64,000 nucleotides of DNA from Nocardioides jejuensis. Lineage in GTDB: Bacteria; Actinomycetota; Actinomycetes; Propionibacteriales; Nocardioidaceae. Under the pieces are notes generated by a model. The model was not told the DNA's origin. It saw only the letters and a program-made list of their open reading frames with translations, and searched no databases. A program made the translations under genes and the position numbers. Shown here piece by piece: positions 50,502-58,633 of the stretch (the stretch's first letter is position 1; the number at the start of each line of letters is the position of its first letter). The stretch is taken from assembly GCF_004337475.1 (NCBI RefSeq), contig NZ_SJZJ01000007.1, forward strand, positions 1 through 64,000, read 5' to 3'.

Positions 50502-52892
50502 TCACTGGCCGGGCTTGGGCTTGCCGCCGCCGGTGGGCTTGGTGGTCGGCGTGCCGCCGGCCTTCTTGGGCGGGCGGGTGTGCGTCGGCTTCGGCTTCAC
50601 GTACGGCGTGCCATCGCTGATGTAGATCGTGATCAGGTCGCCGCTGCCGGTCGTGTTGCCGCTACCCGGGCTCGTGTACGCCACGGTGCCCTGCGGATAG
50701 CTCGAGTCGACCTGGCCTCCGGCGATGGAGACGTTGAAGCCCGCATCCTCGAGGGTCTTCTGCGCCTGGTCGGGGCTCATGCCGTAGACCGACGGGATCG
50801 GGATGAGCAGTCCCTTGATATCCGTGCTGGACGGGACCTGGAAGGTGAGATCGGGCAGCCACTGCTCGATGACACTCATCGCCGCGGTCCAGATCGGTCC
50901 GGTGGTGCTCGCACCCGAGCCGTTGCCGATGTAACGACCGCCGATGCTGTGGCCGTTGAGGCTTTGCGGGTGGCCCGCGTCGTTGACGCCCGCGATCATC
51001 GACGACATCGCCAGGTTCGGGGTGTAGCCGGTGAACCAGGTGGCCATGGATTCGTTCGTCGTGCCGGTCTTGCCAGCGGTCGGCTGGCCCACGTAGAGGC
51101 CGTTGGCCGTGCCGCCGGGCTTGAGGACGCCTTCCAGCACGTTGTTGACGGCGTCGGCGACAGCACTCGGCAGGACCTGCGAGCACTCCTTGGGGTACGT
51201 CTTCACGATGTTGTTGTTGGAGTCGCGGAGTGACGTGACGGGACGGGACTTGCAGTGCACGCCACGCGCGGCGAACGTTGCGTACGCCTCCGCGACCTGG
51301 AGCGGTGACGCCAGCGGCGCACCGAGGACGAAGCTCGGCTGGCGGTCGCGCACGGGAACACTCAGGCCGAGCTCATTGGCGAGCTTCCAGGGCTCGCAGA
51401 CGCCCGTCTTCATCTCGAGCTGGATGTAGAAGGTGTTCACCGATGCTGCCGTGCCCGAGTAGACGTTGTACCGGCCTGGGTGCTCTCCCGTTGCGTTGCC
51501 CCACGTGTGCGTGCCGGTGAAGTTGCCGCGGTTGGGGCAGTTCGCGAAGTCAGCCAGGTTGGTCGTCAGGTTCTGCGGTGCGTTGAACGCCGTCGTCAGC
51601 GGGATGCCCTGACGGATGGCCGCCGCGAGAACGAATGCCTTGAACGTCGATCCGGGCTGGAAGCCGAGCGATCCACCCAGGTCCTTGGGCACCGAGTAGT
51701 TGATCATCGACTCGCCGCGTCCGGAGTCGAGACCCATCGGGCGCGACTGCGCCATCGCCCGCACGTCGCCGCTGCCAGGCACGACCAGAGCCGTCGCGCC
51801 GACGGCGTTGTCCGTCGGGTAGACGTAGCGCTGGACCGCCTCGTCGGCGGCGTCCTGGAAACGCGGGTCGAGGGTGGTCTTGATGGTGAGGCCGCCCGAC
51901 TGCAGGAGAGCCTTGCGCTCCTCCGTCGTCGCGCCGAGGGCCGGGTCCTTCAGCAGGTAGTTGACGACGTAGTCGCAGAAGAACGGTGCCCGGCTGAACA
52001 TGCAGCCGTTGCGGTTGGCCGTGATGTCGAGCCCGAGCGACTTCTTCGCCTCCGCCTTCGCCGTGCCGAGCGGGATGGCGTGCAGCTGGGCCATCCGCTC
52101 GAGCACGATGTTGCGACGGTCGAACGCCTTGTTCGGGTTCTTCGTCGGGTCGTAGCCGACCGGGTTCTTCACGAGACCGGCGAGCATCGCCGCCTGGCCG
52201 AGCGTCAGGCGCTTGGCGTCGGTGGAGAAGTAGTGGCGGGCCGCTGCCTGGATGCCGTAGACGCCGTCGCCGAAGTAGGCGAGGTTCAGGTAGCGCTCGA
52301 GGATCCAGTCCTTGCTGTGCTCCTCCTCGAAGGCGATCGCGTAGCGCAGCTCCTTGATCTTGCGGGCGACGCTCTGCTCGACGGCCGCCTTCTGCTCGGC
52401 CTTCGTCTTCGCCTGGGAGAGCAGGGTCAGCTTCACCATCTGCTGCGTGATCGATGAGCCGCCCTGGACGGTGCCGCCGGCGGCTGAGTTGGTGACGAGG
52501 GCGCGCAGCGTGCCCTTCAGGTCGATCGCTCCGTGCTGATAGAAGCGGTAGTCCTCGATCGAGATGATCGCCTCACGCATCACCGGCGCGACCTGGGTCA
52601 GCGGCACGTTGACACGGTTCTCGTCGTACAGGGTGGCGATGGGGGTGCCGTCCTTGGCGACGATCCGCGACGCCTGGGCAAGCGGCTTGGTCTCCAGGGA
52701 CTCGGGCAGGCTGCTCATCGAGTCGGAGATGTCGCGCGCGGCGAAGCCGAGCACGCCGGCAAAGGGGATCGCGAGACCGGCGACGACGATGCCGAGGACG
52801 ACCGAGACGAGCGCCATGACCCCGAGGTGCGCGAGCACCTGGTTGGGCGGAATGCGGTCATCATCCAGGGGGTGCTCAGTGGTGCCGGGCAT
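50502..52892 (-). CDS. Bifunctional penicillin-binding protein with PASTA domain
   Basis: 796 aa. A membrane helix lies at about 25-50. The glycosyltransferase domain (about 75-260) has the catalytic EDYRFYQHGAID near 113 and QGGSSITQQMVK near 142. The transpeptidase domain (about 355-680) has SxxK as GSTFKA near 418, SxN as SVN near 485 and KTG near 603. One PASTA domain (about 715-770) precedes a Lys/Pro/Gly-rich tail. It polymerises and cross-links peptidoglycan. Its place next to wblA and the ArsA-like pair is conserved in actinobacteria. Confidence 0.93.
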   Translation of the reverse strand: MPGTTEHPLDDDRIPPNQVLAHLGVMALVSVVLGIVVAGLAIPFAGVLGFAARDISDSMSSLPESLETKPLAQASRIVAKDGTPIATLYDENRVNVPLTQVAPVMREAIISIEDYRFYQHGAIDLKGTLRALVTNSAAGGTVQGGSSITQQMVKLTLLSQAKTKAEQKAAVEQSVARKIKELRYAIAFEEEHSKDWILERYLNLAYFGDGVYGIQAAARHYFSTDAKRLTLGQAAMLAGLVKNPVGYDPTKNPNKAFDRRNIVLERMAQLHAIPLGTAKAEAKKSLGLDITANRNGCMFSRAPFFCDYVVNYLLKDPALGATTEERKALLQSGGLTIKTTLDPRFQDAADEAVQRYVYPTDNAVGATALVVPGSGDVRAMAQSRPMGLDSGRGESMINYSVPKDLGGSLGFQPGSTFKAFVLAAAIRQGIPLTTAFNAPQNLTTNLADFANCPNRGNFTGTHTWGNATGEHPGRYNVYSGTAASVNTFYIQLEMKTGVCEPWKLANELGLSVPVRDRQPSFVLGAPLASPLQVAEAYATFAARGVHCKSRPVTSLRDSNNNIVKTYPKECSQVLPSAVADAVNNVLEGVLKPGGTANGLYVGQPTAGKTGTTNESMATWFTGYTPNLAMSSMIAGVNDAGHPQSLNGHSIGGRYIGNGSGASTTGPIWTAAMSVIEQWLPDLTFQVPSSTDIKGLLIPIPSVYGMSPDQAQKTLEDAGFNVSIAGGQVDSSYPQGTVAYTSPGSGNTTGSGDLITIYISDGTPYVKPKPTHTRPPKKAGGTPTTKPTGGGKPKPGQ

Positions 52893-53065
52893 GGCGTCAG
52901 CGTACGGGAGGCCGCTGCGAGCGCCCGGTGGACTAGTCCGAACTGACTACTCCGGTCTAGCCGTCTCGTGTCTGGTTAGGCCAACTGTCCAGATCTACGT
53001 TGCTTGTGGGGAAAGGCGCAGGGGCTCATCAGGGGGACCCCGGCTTCTCGGAACGGGGTCAGGTC

Positions 53066-53347
53066 ATGTGGGTTGAGGACTGGTCGATGCAGGCAGGGTG
53101 TCGTGACACCCAGCCGGACACGCTCTTCGTGAAGGGCGCCGAGCAGAACAAGGCCAAGCAGGTCTGCGCCAGCTGCCTCGTCCGTTCGGAGTGCCTGGCC
53201 GAGGCCCTCGAGAACCGCATCGAGTGGGGCGTCTGGGGTGGCATGACCGAGCGTGAGCGCCGTGCGCTGCTCCGCAACAACCCCGGTGCTTCCTGGGGCG
53301 AGGTGCTCCGCGCCGCCAAGGCCGCCGACATCCGCGTCACCGTCTGA
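53066..53347 (+). CDS. wblA: WblA/WhiB4-type Fe-S transcription factor
   Basis: 93 aa. Four cysteines (one in MQAGC, two in VCASC, one in SEC) hold a [4Fe-4S] cluster, and the GVWGGMTERERRALLR turn and basic helix follow. The FVKGAEQNKAK spacing and the context fit the WblA/WhiB4 branch, which controls redox response, antibiotic synthesis or sporulation in actinobacteria. The ATG at 53066 gives a normal-length protein; a longer upstream frame is not supported. It is divergent from the penicillin-binding protein and convergent with the ArsA-like ATPase, as in Streptomyces. Confidence 0.92.
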   Translation: MWVEDWSMQAGCRDTQPDTLFVKGAEQNKAKQVCASCLVRSECLAEALENRIEWGVWGGMTERERRALLRNNPGASWGEVLRAAKAADIRVTV

Positions 53348-53356
53348 CGCAAGCCC

Positions 53357-54544
53357 TCACTGGTCAGCGAGCAGTTGACCCACGCGACGGAGGCCGTCCA
53401 GGTCGTGCACGTCGCTCGCGAGCGCCGGGACGACGGCGGTCGCCACGCCCGGGTGTGCCGACGCGAAGCGTGAACGCAGCACTCGCTCGCGCTCGACGAT
53501 CCGGACCCGGTCCGCGTGGAGGCGGAGCAGCCCGGCGGTGAGCTCGGAGACGTCGCCCGGCTGACCCGCGCGGAGCTTTTCGGCGGCGGCCATCGCGGCG
53601 TCCGCAGAGAGGTCGCCGGTCGGCATCGGGCTGGCCCGGTTGACGACGAGGCCGGCGAGCGGCATCCGGTCGCCGGTCAGCCGCTCGACGAAGTACGCCG
53701 CCTCGCGCAGCGCGTCCGGCTCCGGCGCCGCCACGACGAGGAACGCCGTCCCGCGGTGCTGCAGCAGGGCGTAGGTCTGCTGTGCGCGCTGGCGGAAGCC
53801 GCCGAAGAGCGTGTCGAAGGCGGTGACGAACATCTTCAGGTCGGTGAGGACCTGCGCGCCGATGATCTTGGTCAACGCATTGACGACGAGGGAGAAGCCG
53901 GCGCCCATCACCCGCGCAGGACCCTTCGCCGGAGCGAGGAGGAGCCGGATGAAGCGACCGTCGAGGAAGCTCGAGAGGCGCTCCGGGGCGTCGAGGAAGT
54001 CCAGCGCGTTCCGGGACGGCGGCGTGTCGACGACGATCAGGTCCCAGGTGCCCTGCTCCTGCGAGTCGCGGTGCAGCTGGCCGAGCTTCTCCATCGCCAT
54101 GTACTCCTGCGTGCCCGCGAAGGAGCTCGACAGCGCGATGTAGAAGGGGTTCTCCAGGATCGCCTTCGCCTTCTCGGGCCCGGCCTGGGCGAGCACCACC
54201 TCGTCGAAGGTGCTCTTCATGTCGAGCATCATCGCGTCGAGCGAGCCGCTGCCGTCCACGCCGGGAACCGGACGCGGGGTGTTGTCCAGCTGCTCGATGC
54301 CCATCGACTGCGCGAGCCGGCGGGCGGGGTCGATGGTCAGCACGACGACCTTGCGCCCGAGCTCCGCTGCGCGCAGCGCGAGCGCGGCGGACGTCGTCGT
54401 CTTGCCGACGCCGCCGGACCCGCAGCACACGAGGATGTGGGTGGTCGGGTCGGTGATCAGCGCATCGATGTCCAGCGCGGCGGCGGTCGCCGGCGTACCG
54501 GGGGCGGTGGCGAGGGGGCCCATGCGGGCGGTGTCACGTGTCAT
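53357..54544 (-). CDS. ArsA-like ATPase lacking the signature lysine
   Basis: 395 aa. The deviant Walker A reads CGSGGVGKTTTS near 42: the signature lysine of ArsA/MinD/Get3 (GKGG) is replaced by serine, while the P-loop lysine stays. VLTIDPARRLAQSM (switch I region) and VVDTPPS (Walker B) follow. The role in actinobacteria is unknown; no arsenical pump is nearby. It lies 64 bp from a second ArsA-like gene with an intact motif, so an asymmetric heterodimer is likely. Wbl neighbours suggest a link to membrane or redox stress. Confidence 0.85.
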   Translation of the reverse strand: MTRDTARMGPLATAPGTPATAAALDIDALITDPTTHILVCCGSGGVGKTTTSAALALRAAELGRKVVVLTIDPARRLAQSMGIEQLDNTPRPVPGVDGSGSLDAMMLDMKSTFDEVVLAQAGPEKAKAILENPFYIALSSSFAGTQEYMAMEKLGQLHRDSQEQGTWDLIVVDTPPSRNALDFLDAPERLSSFLDGRFIRLLLAPAKGPARVMGAGFSLVVNALTKIIGAQVLTDLKMFVTAFDTLFGGFRQRAQQTYALLQHRGTAFLVVAAPEPDALREAAYFVERLTGDRMPLAGLVVNRASPMPTGDLSADAAMAAAEKLRAGQPGDVSELTAGLLRLHADRVRIVERERVLRSRFASAHPGVATAVVPALASDVHDLDGLRRVGQLLADQ

Positions 54545-54608
54545 CGGGGTCCCCGATCGATTGTCTGCGGGGGAGCGCAGCGGCGGAGCAGAGAATCGGG
54601 TGGGGTGA

Positions 54609-55628
54609 TCATGCGAGTCCCTGCTCACGGAGGCTTCCGGCGAGTTCGTAGAGCGCGCCGAGGTCGAGCCCGCCTGCGATCCTGCCCAGCTCGTAGACCT
54701 TCGTGCCCATCTCGTTGACGAGGGCCCGCTGACTGTCCTCGAGCGCGCGGCGTTCGGCGTGGTCGCGGGCCTCGGCAAGCAGACCGCTGACGAGGCCTGC
54801 GCCGGGCGTGACGCCTGCGGAGGCGAGCTCCGTGGCGATGGCGGCATGGTCGACGGTGTCGTCGGTGATCGCCGTGAGGTCCTCGGCGTCGAGGTCGCGC
54901 GGCCGGACCAGGTTGACGATGACGCCACCCACCGGCAGGTCGGCGGCGTGCAGCTCGGCGATGCCGTCCGCGGTCTCCTGAACCGGCATCTCCTCCAGGA
55001 CGGTGACCAGGTGCACGGCCGTCTGGGGCGAGCGGAAGAGCGTCATGACGGTGTCTGCCTGGGCCTTCACCGGGCCGACCTTGGCCAGGCCGGCAAGCTC
55101 ACCGTTGACGTTGAGGAACTGCGTGATCCGGCCCGTCGGGGGAGCATCGAGCACGATCGCGTCGTAACCCAGGCGATCCTTCGACGAGGTGCCCTTGCGG
55201 CGCTGGGTCTTGGCGGCCTCGAAGACCTTGCCGGTCAGCAGCACGTCGCGTACGCCGGGGGCGATCGTCGTCGCGAACTCGATGACGCCGAAGCGGTCGA
55301 GCGCCTTCCCGGCGCGACCGAGCTTGTAGTACATCGAGAGGTATTCCAGGAACGCCGACTCCGCATCGATGTGCAGCGCGTGCACCTCGCCCGGCTGGCC
55401 GCCGTCCGGGCTGGGGAGGCCTGCGGCGATCCGGCGCTCCTCGTAGGGGAGCGGCGGCACGTCGAAGAGCTGGGCGATGCCCTGGCGGCCCTCGACCTCG
55501 CAGAGCAGGACCCGCTTGCCGGTGCTGGCCAATGCCAGCGCAAGGGCAGCGGCGACGGTCGACTTGCCCGTGCCGCCCTTGCCGGTCACGACGTGCAGTC
55601 GCACCCTGGGCCAGTCGGTCTTGCTCAC
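54609..55628 (-). CDS. ArsA-like ATPase with intact signature lysine
   Basis: 339 aa. The Walker A reads GKGGTGKSTVAAAL near 15, with both lysines. LLCEVEGRQGIAQLF and VLDAPPTGR (Walker B) follow. The protein is the probable partner of the ATPase at 53357. The GTG at 55628 fits TAACCT 7 nt upstream (leaderless); an ATG at 55667 is an alternative and would add 13 residues. It is divergent from an AhpD-like gene. Confidence 0.85.
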   Translation of the reverse strand: MSKTDWPRVRLHVVTGKGGTGKSTVAAALALALASTGKRVLLCEVEGRQGIAQLFDVPPLPYEERRIAAGLPSPDGGQPGEVHALHIDAESAFLEYLSMYYKLGRAGKALDRFGVIEFATTIAPGVRDVLLTGKVFEAAKTQRRKGTSSKDRLGYDAIVLDAPPTGRITQFLNVNGELAGLAKVGPVKAQADTVMTLFRSPQTAVHLVTVLEEMPVQETADGIAELHAADLPVGGVIVNLVRPRDLDAEDLTAITDDTVDHAAIATELASAGVTPGAGLVSGLLAEARDHAERRALEDSQRALVNEMGTKVYELGRIAGGLDLGALYELAGSLREQGLA

Positions 55629-55635
55629 GCGCTCG

Positions 55636-55641
55636 AGGTTA
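55636..55641 (-). promoter_or_regulatory. -10 hexamer of leaderless ArsA-like ATPase mRNA
   Basis: Minus-strand TAACCT lies 7 nt before the GTG at 55628. Confidence 0.45.
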
Positions 55642-55703
55642 GCGGTCCGGGCGGACGCCGTGTCCATGGTTCGGAGCAACGTGGTGGGCGTCATGATGTC
55701 TCC

Positions 55704-56162
55704 GTGGACGCGCACTACCTCGACAAGGCCAACCCCGACGTGTACGCCGCCCTCCGGGCCACCGCGGACACCATCGCCGTCGCGGCACGTGAGGCAGGGT
55801 TGCCGAAGCTGCTGACCGAGCTGGTCAGCGTGCGGGTGTCCCAGATCAACGGGTGTGCGTACTGCCTCCACCTGCACACGAAGAAGCTGATGGCCGCGGG
55901 TGAGTCGGTGCAGCGCCTCGGCGTACTGACGGCCTGGCGGGAGACCGAGCTCTTCGACGAGACCGAGCGTGCGGCGCTGGAGATGGCGGAGGCGATCACG
56001 ACGCTGCCGGCCCCCGAGGAGCGGATTGCGATCGAGTACCGGGTGCGTGAGGTGCTGAGCGACGCCGAGTTCGCGGCAATCTCGTGGGTCGCGATCTCGA
56101 TGAACGCGATGAACCGCCTCTCGATCACCAGTCGTCACCCGGTGCGTCCGCCCCGCGCCTGA
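55704..56162 (+). CDS. AhpD/carboxymuconolactone decarboxylase-like protein
   Basis: 152 aa. The CxxCxxxH redox site reads NGCAYCLHLH near 50, as in AhpD-type alkylhydroperoxidases, with a Glu about 10 residues before it (LLTELVSVRVSQ). It could reduce peroxides through its two cysteines. The GTG at 55704 is used because no ATG is in frame; CATGAT lies 6 nt before it. It is divergent from the ArsA-like ATPase gene, 75 bp apart. Confidence 0.88.
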   Translation: MDAHYLDKANPDVYAALRATADTIAVAAREAGLPKLLTELVSVRVSQINGCAYCLHLHTKKLMAAGESVQRLGVLTAWRETELFDETERAALEMAEAITTLPAPEERIAIEYRVREVLSDAEFAAISWVAISMNAMNRLSITSRHPVRPPRA

Positions 56163-56183
56163 CGCCGTGTCGGTCAGCCCCGA

Positions 56184-56189
56184 TAGTGT
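56184..56189 (+). promoter_or_regulatory. -10 hexamer of leaderless DUF4177 mRNA
   Basis: TAGTGT lies 7 nt before the ATG at 56197. Confidence 0.5.
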
Positions 56190-56196
56190 CGGCGTC

Positions 56197-56352
56197 ATGA
56201 CCAAGTGGGAATACCAGGTGGCGCCCGTCCTCAACCACGTCGCGGGCCAGATCCTCAACAACTTCGGCCAGGACGGCTGGGAGCTCGTGACCATCACGGA
56301 CAACGGCTCCGGCAACCTCGTCGGCTACTTCAAGCGCCCGATCGAGGCCTGA
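56197..56352 (+). CDS. DUF4177-like small protein
   Basis: 51 aa, complete. The MTKWEYQVAPV opening and the DGWELVTITD centre fit the DUF4177 family of short beta-rich proteins. Its function is unknown. The stop overlaps the ridA start, so the two are translated together, and the pair recurs in this actinobacterial block. Confidence 0.85.
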   Translation: MTKWEYQVAPVLNHVAGQILNNFGQDGWELVTITDNGSGNLVGYFKRPIEA

Positions 56353-56813
56353 TGTCCTCCGTCGAGGAGCGTCTGGCGGAGCTCGGGCTGACCGTCCCGG
56401 ACGTCGTGCCGCCCGTTGCGGCGTACGTCCCGGCGGTGCGCTCCGGCAACCAGGTCTTCACGGCTGGCCAGCTCCCGATGCGCGACGGTGCGCTGATCGC
56501 CACGGGCAAGGTCGGCGACACCGTCCCGCCCGAGGTCGCGGCCGAGTGCGCCCGCCAGTGCGCTCTCAACGCGATCGCCGCGGTCAAGTCGGTCGTCGGC
56601 CTCGAGAAGGTCGTGCGGGTGGTCAAGGTCGTCGTCTTCGTCGCCTCGACCCCGGACTTCACCGGCCAGCCGGTCGTCGCCAACGGTGCCTCCGAGCTGC
56701 TCGCCGCCGCCTTCGGCGACGCGGGCATCCACGCACGGTCGGCCGTCGGCGTACCCGTGCTGCCGCTGGATGCACCGGTCGAGGTCGAGATCCTCGTCGA
56801 GATCGCGGACTGA
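56352..56813 (+). CDS. RidA family protein
   Basis: 153 aa. The YjgF/RidA fold has VFTAGQLPMRDG near 40, the CALNAIAAVKSVVG helix near 75 and VVKVVVFVAS near 97. RidA enzymes hydrolyse reactive imines from PLP enzymes; this long (153-aa) subgroup lacks the canonical Arg near 105, so its activity may differ. Coupled to the small gene upstream; the NUDIX gene follows 8 bp later. Confidence 0.88.
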   Translation: MSSVEERLAELGLTVPDVVPPVAAYVPAVRSGNQVFTAGQLPMRDGALIATGKVGDTVPPEVAAECARQCALNAIAAVKSVVGLEKVVRVVKVVVFVASTPDFTGQPVVANGASELLAAAFGDAGIHARSAVGVPVLPLDAPVEVEILVEIAD

Positions 56814-56821
56814 CCAGGCCG

Positions 56822-57700
56822 ATGGAGCGCGTCCGGCCGCTCGCCTCCGACCAGGAGGCGCTCGCCCGCGCCCTTGCTGACGGCGACGGCACCGCCGTCG
56901 AGCCGCGGCCAGCCGCGACGGTGGTCGTCGTGCGCGACGGCGACGGCACGGCCGGCGGCGTCGAGACGTGGCTGCTGCACCGGCACCAGGGCATGGAGTT
57001 CGCCGCCGGGATGTACGTCTTCCCCGGCGGTGGCGTCGACCCTCGCGATGCGGAGCTCGCTCCCGAGCTGTGGGCAGGCCCGTCAGCGGCGGACTGGGCC
57101 GAGCGCCTCGACTGTCCGCCCGAGCAGGCCCGCGAGCTGGTCTGCGCCGCGGTGCGCGAGACCTTCGAGGAGACCGGGGTCCTGCTGGCCGGCACCCCGG
57201 ATGCCGTCGTCACCGACACGACCAGTGCGGACTGGGAAGCCGACCGCGCAGCGCTCGAGTCGCACGCCCTCTCCCTGGCCGAGCTGCTCACGCGGCGCGG
57301 CCTCGTGCTGCGCACCGACCTGCTCGCCGGCATGTCGTGCTGGGTCACGCCGCCGATGCGTCCGCGGCGCTACCGGACCTGGTTCTTCGTCGCCCGGCTC
57401 CCCGAGGGTCAGGTCGCGCGGGACGTCTCCACCGAGTCCGACCACGTCGGCTGGCACTCGATGCGTGCCGCTCTCGGCGAGGTGGTCGCGGGGCGGATGA
57501 CGATGCTCCCGCCGACGTACGCCACCCTCGCCGAGCTGTACGACGCGACGACGCCCGAGTCCGCGGTGAAGCTGGCCCGCGAGGTGCCCTGGCAGGTGGT
57601 CGAGCCGTACTTCGACGCCGACGCCGGTGGTCTCGTCGTGCCGGAGCACCTCAACGAGCTCGCCGAGCGGGTGGTCGCCCGGCTCCAGGCGGACACATGA
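56822..57700 (+). CDS. NUDIX hydrolase (NUDT19-like, split box)
   Basis: 292 aa. The NUDIX box is broken by a long insert: FPGGGVD near 66 and AAVRETFEETGVLL near 113, about 40 residues further than usual. This is typical of NUDT19/RP2p-like members, which act on CoA or nucleotide derivatives. The stop overlaps the metallo-hydrolase start (ATGA), so the two are coupled. Confidence 0.85.
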   Translation: MERVRPLASDQEALARALADGDGTAVEPRPAATVVVVRDGDGTAGGVETWLLHRHQGMEFAAGMYVFPGGGVDPRDAELAPELWAGPSAADWAERLDCPPEQARELVCAAVRETFEETGVLLAGTPDAVVTDTTSADWEADRAALESHALSLAELLTRRGLVLRTDLLAGMSCWVTPPMRPRRYRTWFFVARLPEGQVARDVSTESDHVGWHSMRAALGEVVAGRMTMLPPTYATLAELYDATTPESAVKLAREVPWQVVEPYFDADAGGLVVPEHLNELAERVVARLQADT

Positions 57701-58536
57701 ACGCCGGCTGGGGCGGCGGCTCCTTCGGCACGCTCGGTGAGTGCGTGCTGGCGCCCAACGCCAACATGATGACCCTCGACGGCACCAACACGTGGGTGCT
57801 GCGCTCGCCGGGATCCGAGCAGTCGGTGGTGATCGACCCGGGGCCGTTGGATGCGGGTCACCTCGGCGCCGTCGCCGCGGTCGCAGGTGATGTGCGGGCC
57901 GTCCTGCTCACCCACCACCACGCCGACCACTCCGAGGCGGCTCGGGCCTTCGCGGAGCGCGTCGGGTGCGGCGTACGCGCGCTCGATCCGGCGTACCGGC
58001 TGGGGTCCGAGGGTCTGGCAGACGGCGATGTCGTCTCGGTCGGTGACCTCGAGATCAGGGTGGTCGGCACGCCGGGACACACCGCGGACTCGTTGAGCTT
58101 CTGGCTGCCGGAGGACGGCGCGGTGCTGACCGGCGACACCGTGCTGGGCCGTGGCACCACCGTCGTCGCCCACCCCGACGGCCAGCTCGGCGCCTACCTG
58201 GACTCACTCGACCGCCTGCACGCCCTGGCTGCTTCGCGCGAGCTGACGACCATCTGGCCGGGCCATGGTCCGGTCATCGACGACGCCCTGGGGGCGCTCG
58301 ACTTCTACATCGCGCACCGCCGCGACCGGCTCGGCCAGGTCGAGCAGGCGCTGCTGACGCTCTCCGGTGAGTCGACGCTGACTGCTGCGCTGCGGCACCT
58401 CGATCTCGACCCGGGCTCCGGCGCGATGCTCACGCCGCAGCGCGTCGTCGAGCACGTCTACCGCGACGTCGACCCCGTGCTGTGGGGTGCTGCGGAGCTG
58501 AGCGTTCGCGCCCAGCTGGCCTACCTCGCCCGCTGA
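57697..58536 (+). CDS. MBL-fold metallo-hydrolase (LACTB2-like)
   Basis: 279 aa. Zinc ligands: THHHADH near 72, GTPGHTADS near 124, TGDT near 147 and the WPGHG His near 185. A C-terminal winged-helix-like extension (about 210-279) matches the LACTB2/RNase-like group. It may cut RNA or a small ester. Coupled to the NUDIX gene; the nhaA leader follows. Confidence 0.87.
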   Translation: MNAGWGGGSFGTLGECVLAPNANMMTLDGTNTWVLRSPGSEQSVVIDPGPLDAGHLGAVAAVAGDVRAVLLTHHHADHSEAARAFAERVGCGVRALDPAYRLGSEGLADGDVVSVGDLEIRVVGTPGHTADSLSFWLPEDGAVLTGDTVLGRGTTVVAHPDGQLGAYLDSLDRLHALAASRELTTIWPGHGPVIDDALGALDFYIAHRRDRLGQVEQALLTLSGESTLTAALRHLDLDPGSGAMLTPQRVVEHVYRDVDPVLWGAAELSVRAQLAYLAR

Positions 58537-58550
58537 ACCCGCGGCGGGTA

Positions 58551-58620
58551 GGGTCGGCCACGGAGTGCCGGGAAGTCTGGTCGGCCCGCCCGGCGTCGGG
58601 CGGCGTCATCCCACCGACCC
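58551..58620 (+). promoter_or_regulatory. Structured leader of nhaA, riboswitch-like
   Basis: A closing stem P1 (58551-58557 GGGTCGG with 58614-58620 CCGACCC, 7 bp) encloses two hairpins: 58567-58570 with 58582-58585 and 58586-58591 with 58598-58603 (6 bp perfect). The 3' strand of P1 ends one base before the GAGGAG Shine-Dalgarno (58622-58627). I cannot assign a known RNA family from memory. Sodium or pH sensing would suit the gene. Confidence 0.6.
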
Positions 58621-58633
58621 CGAGGAGCCGCCG

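Noticed and set aside
53000..53065. Longer wblA with 22 extra residues
   Set aside because: The added sequence has no Wbl feature; starting at 53066 gives the normal length.
58551..58620. Cobalamin riboswitch before nhaA
   Set aside because: GGGAAG resembles part of the B12 motif, but the rest of the conserved core is absent and the leader is too short.
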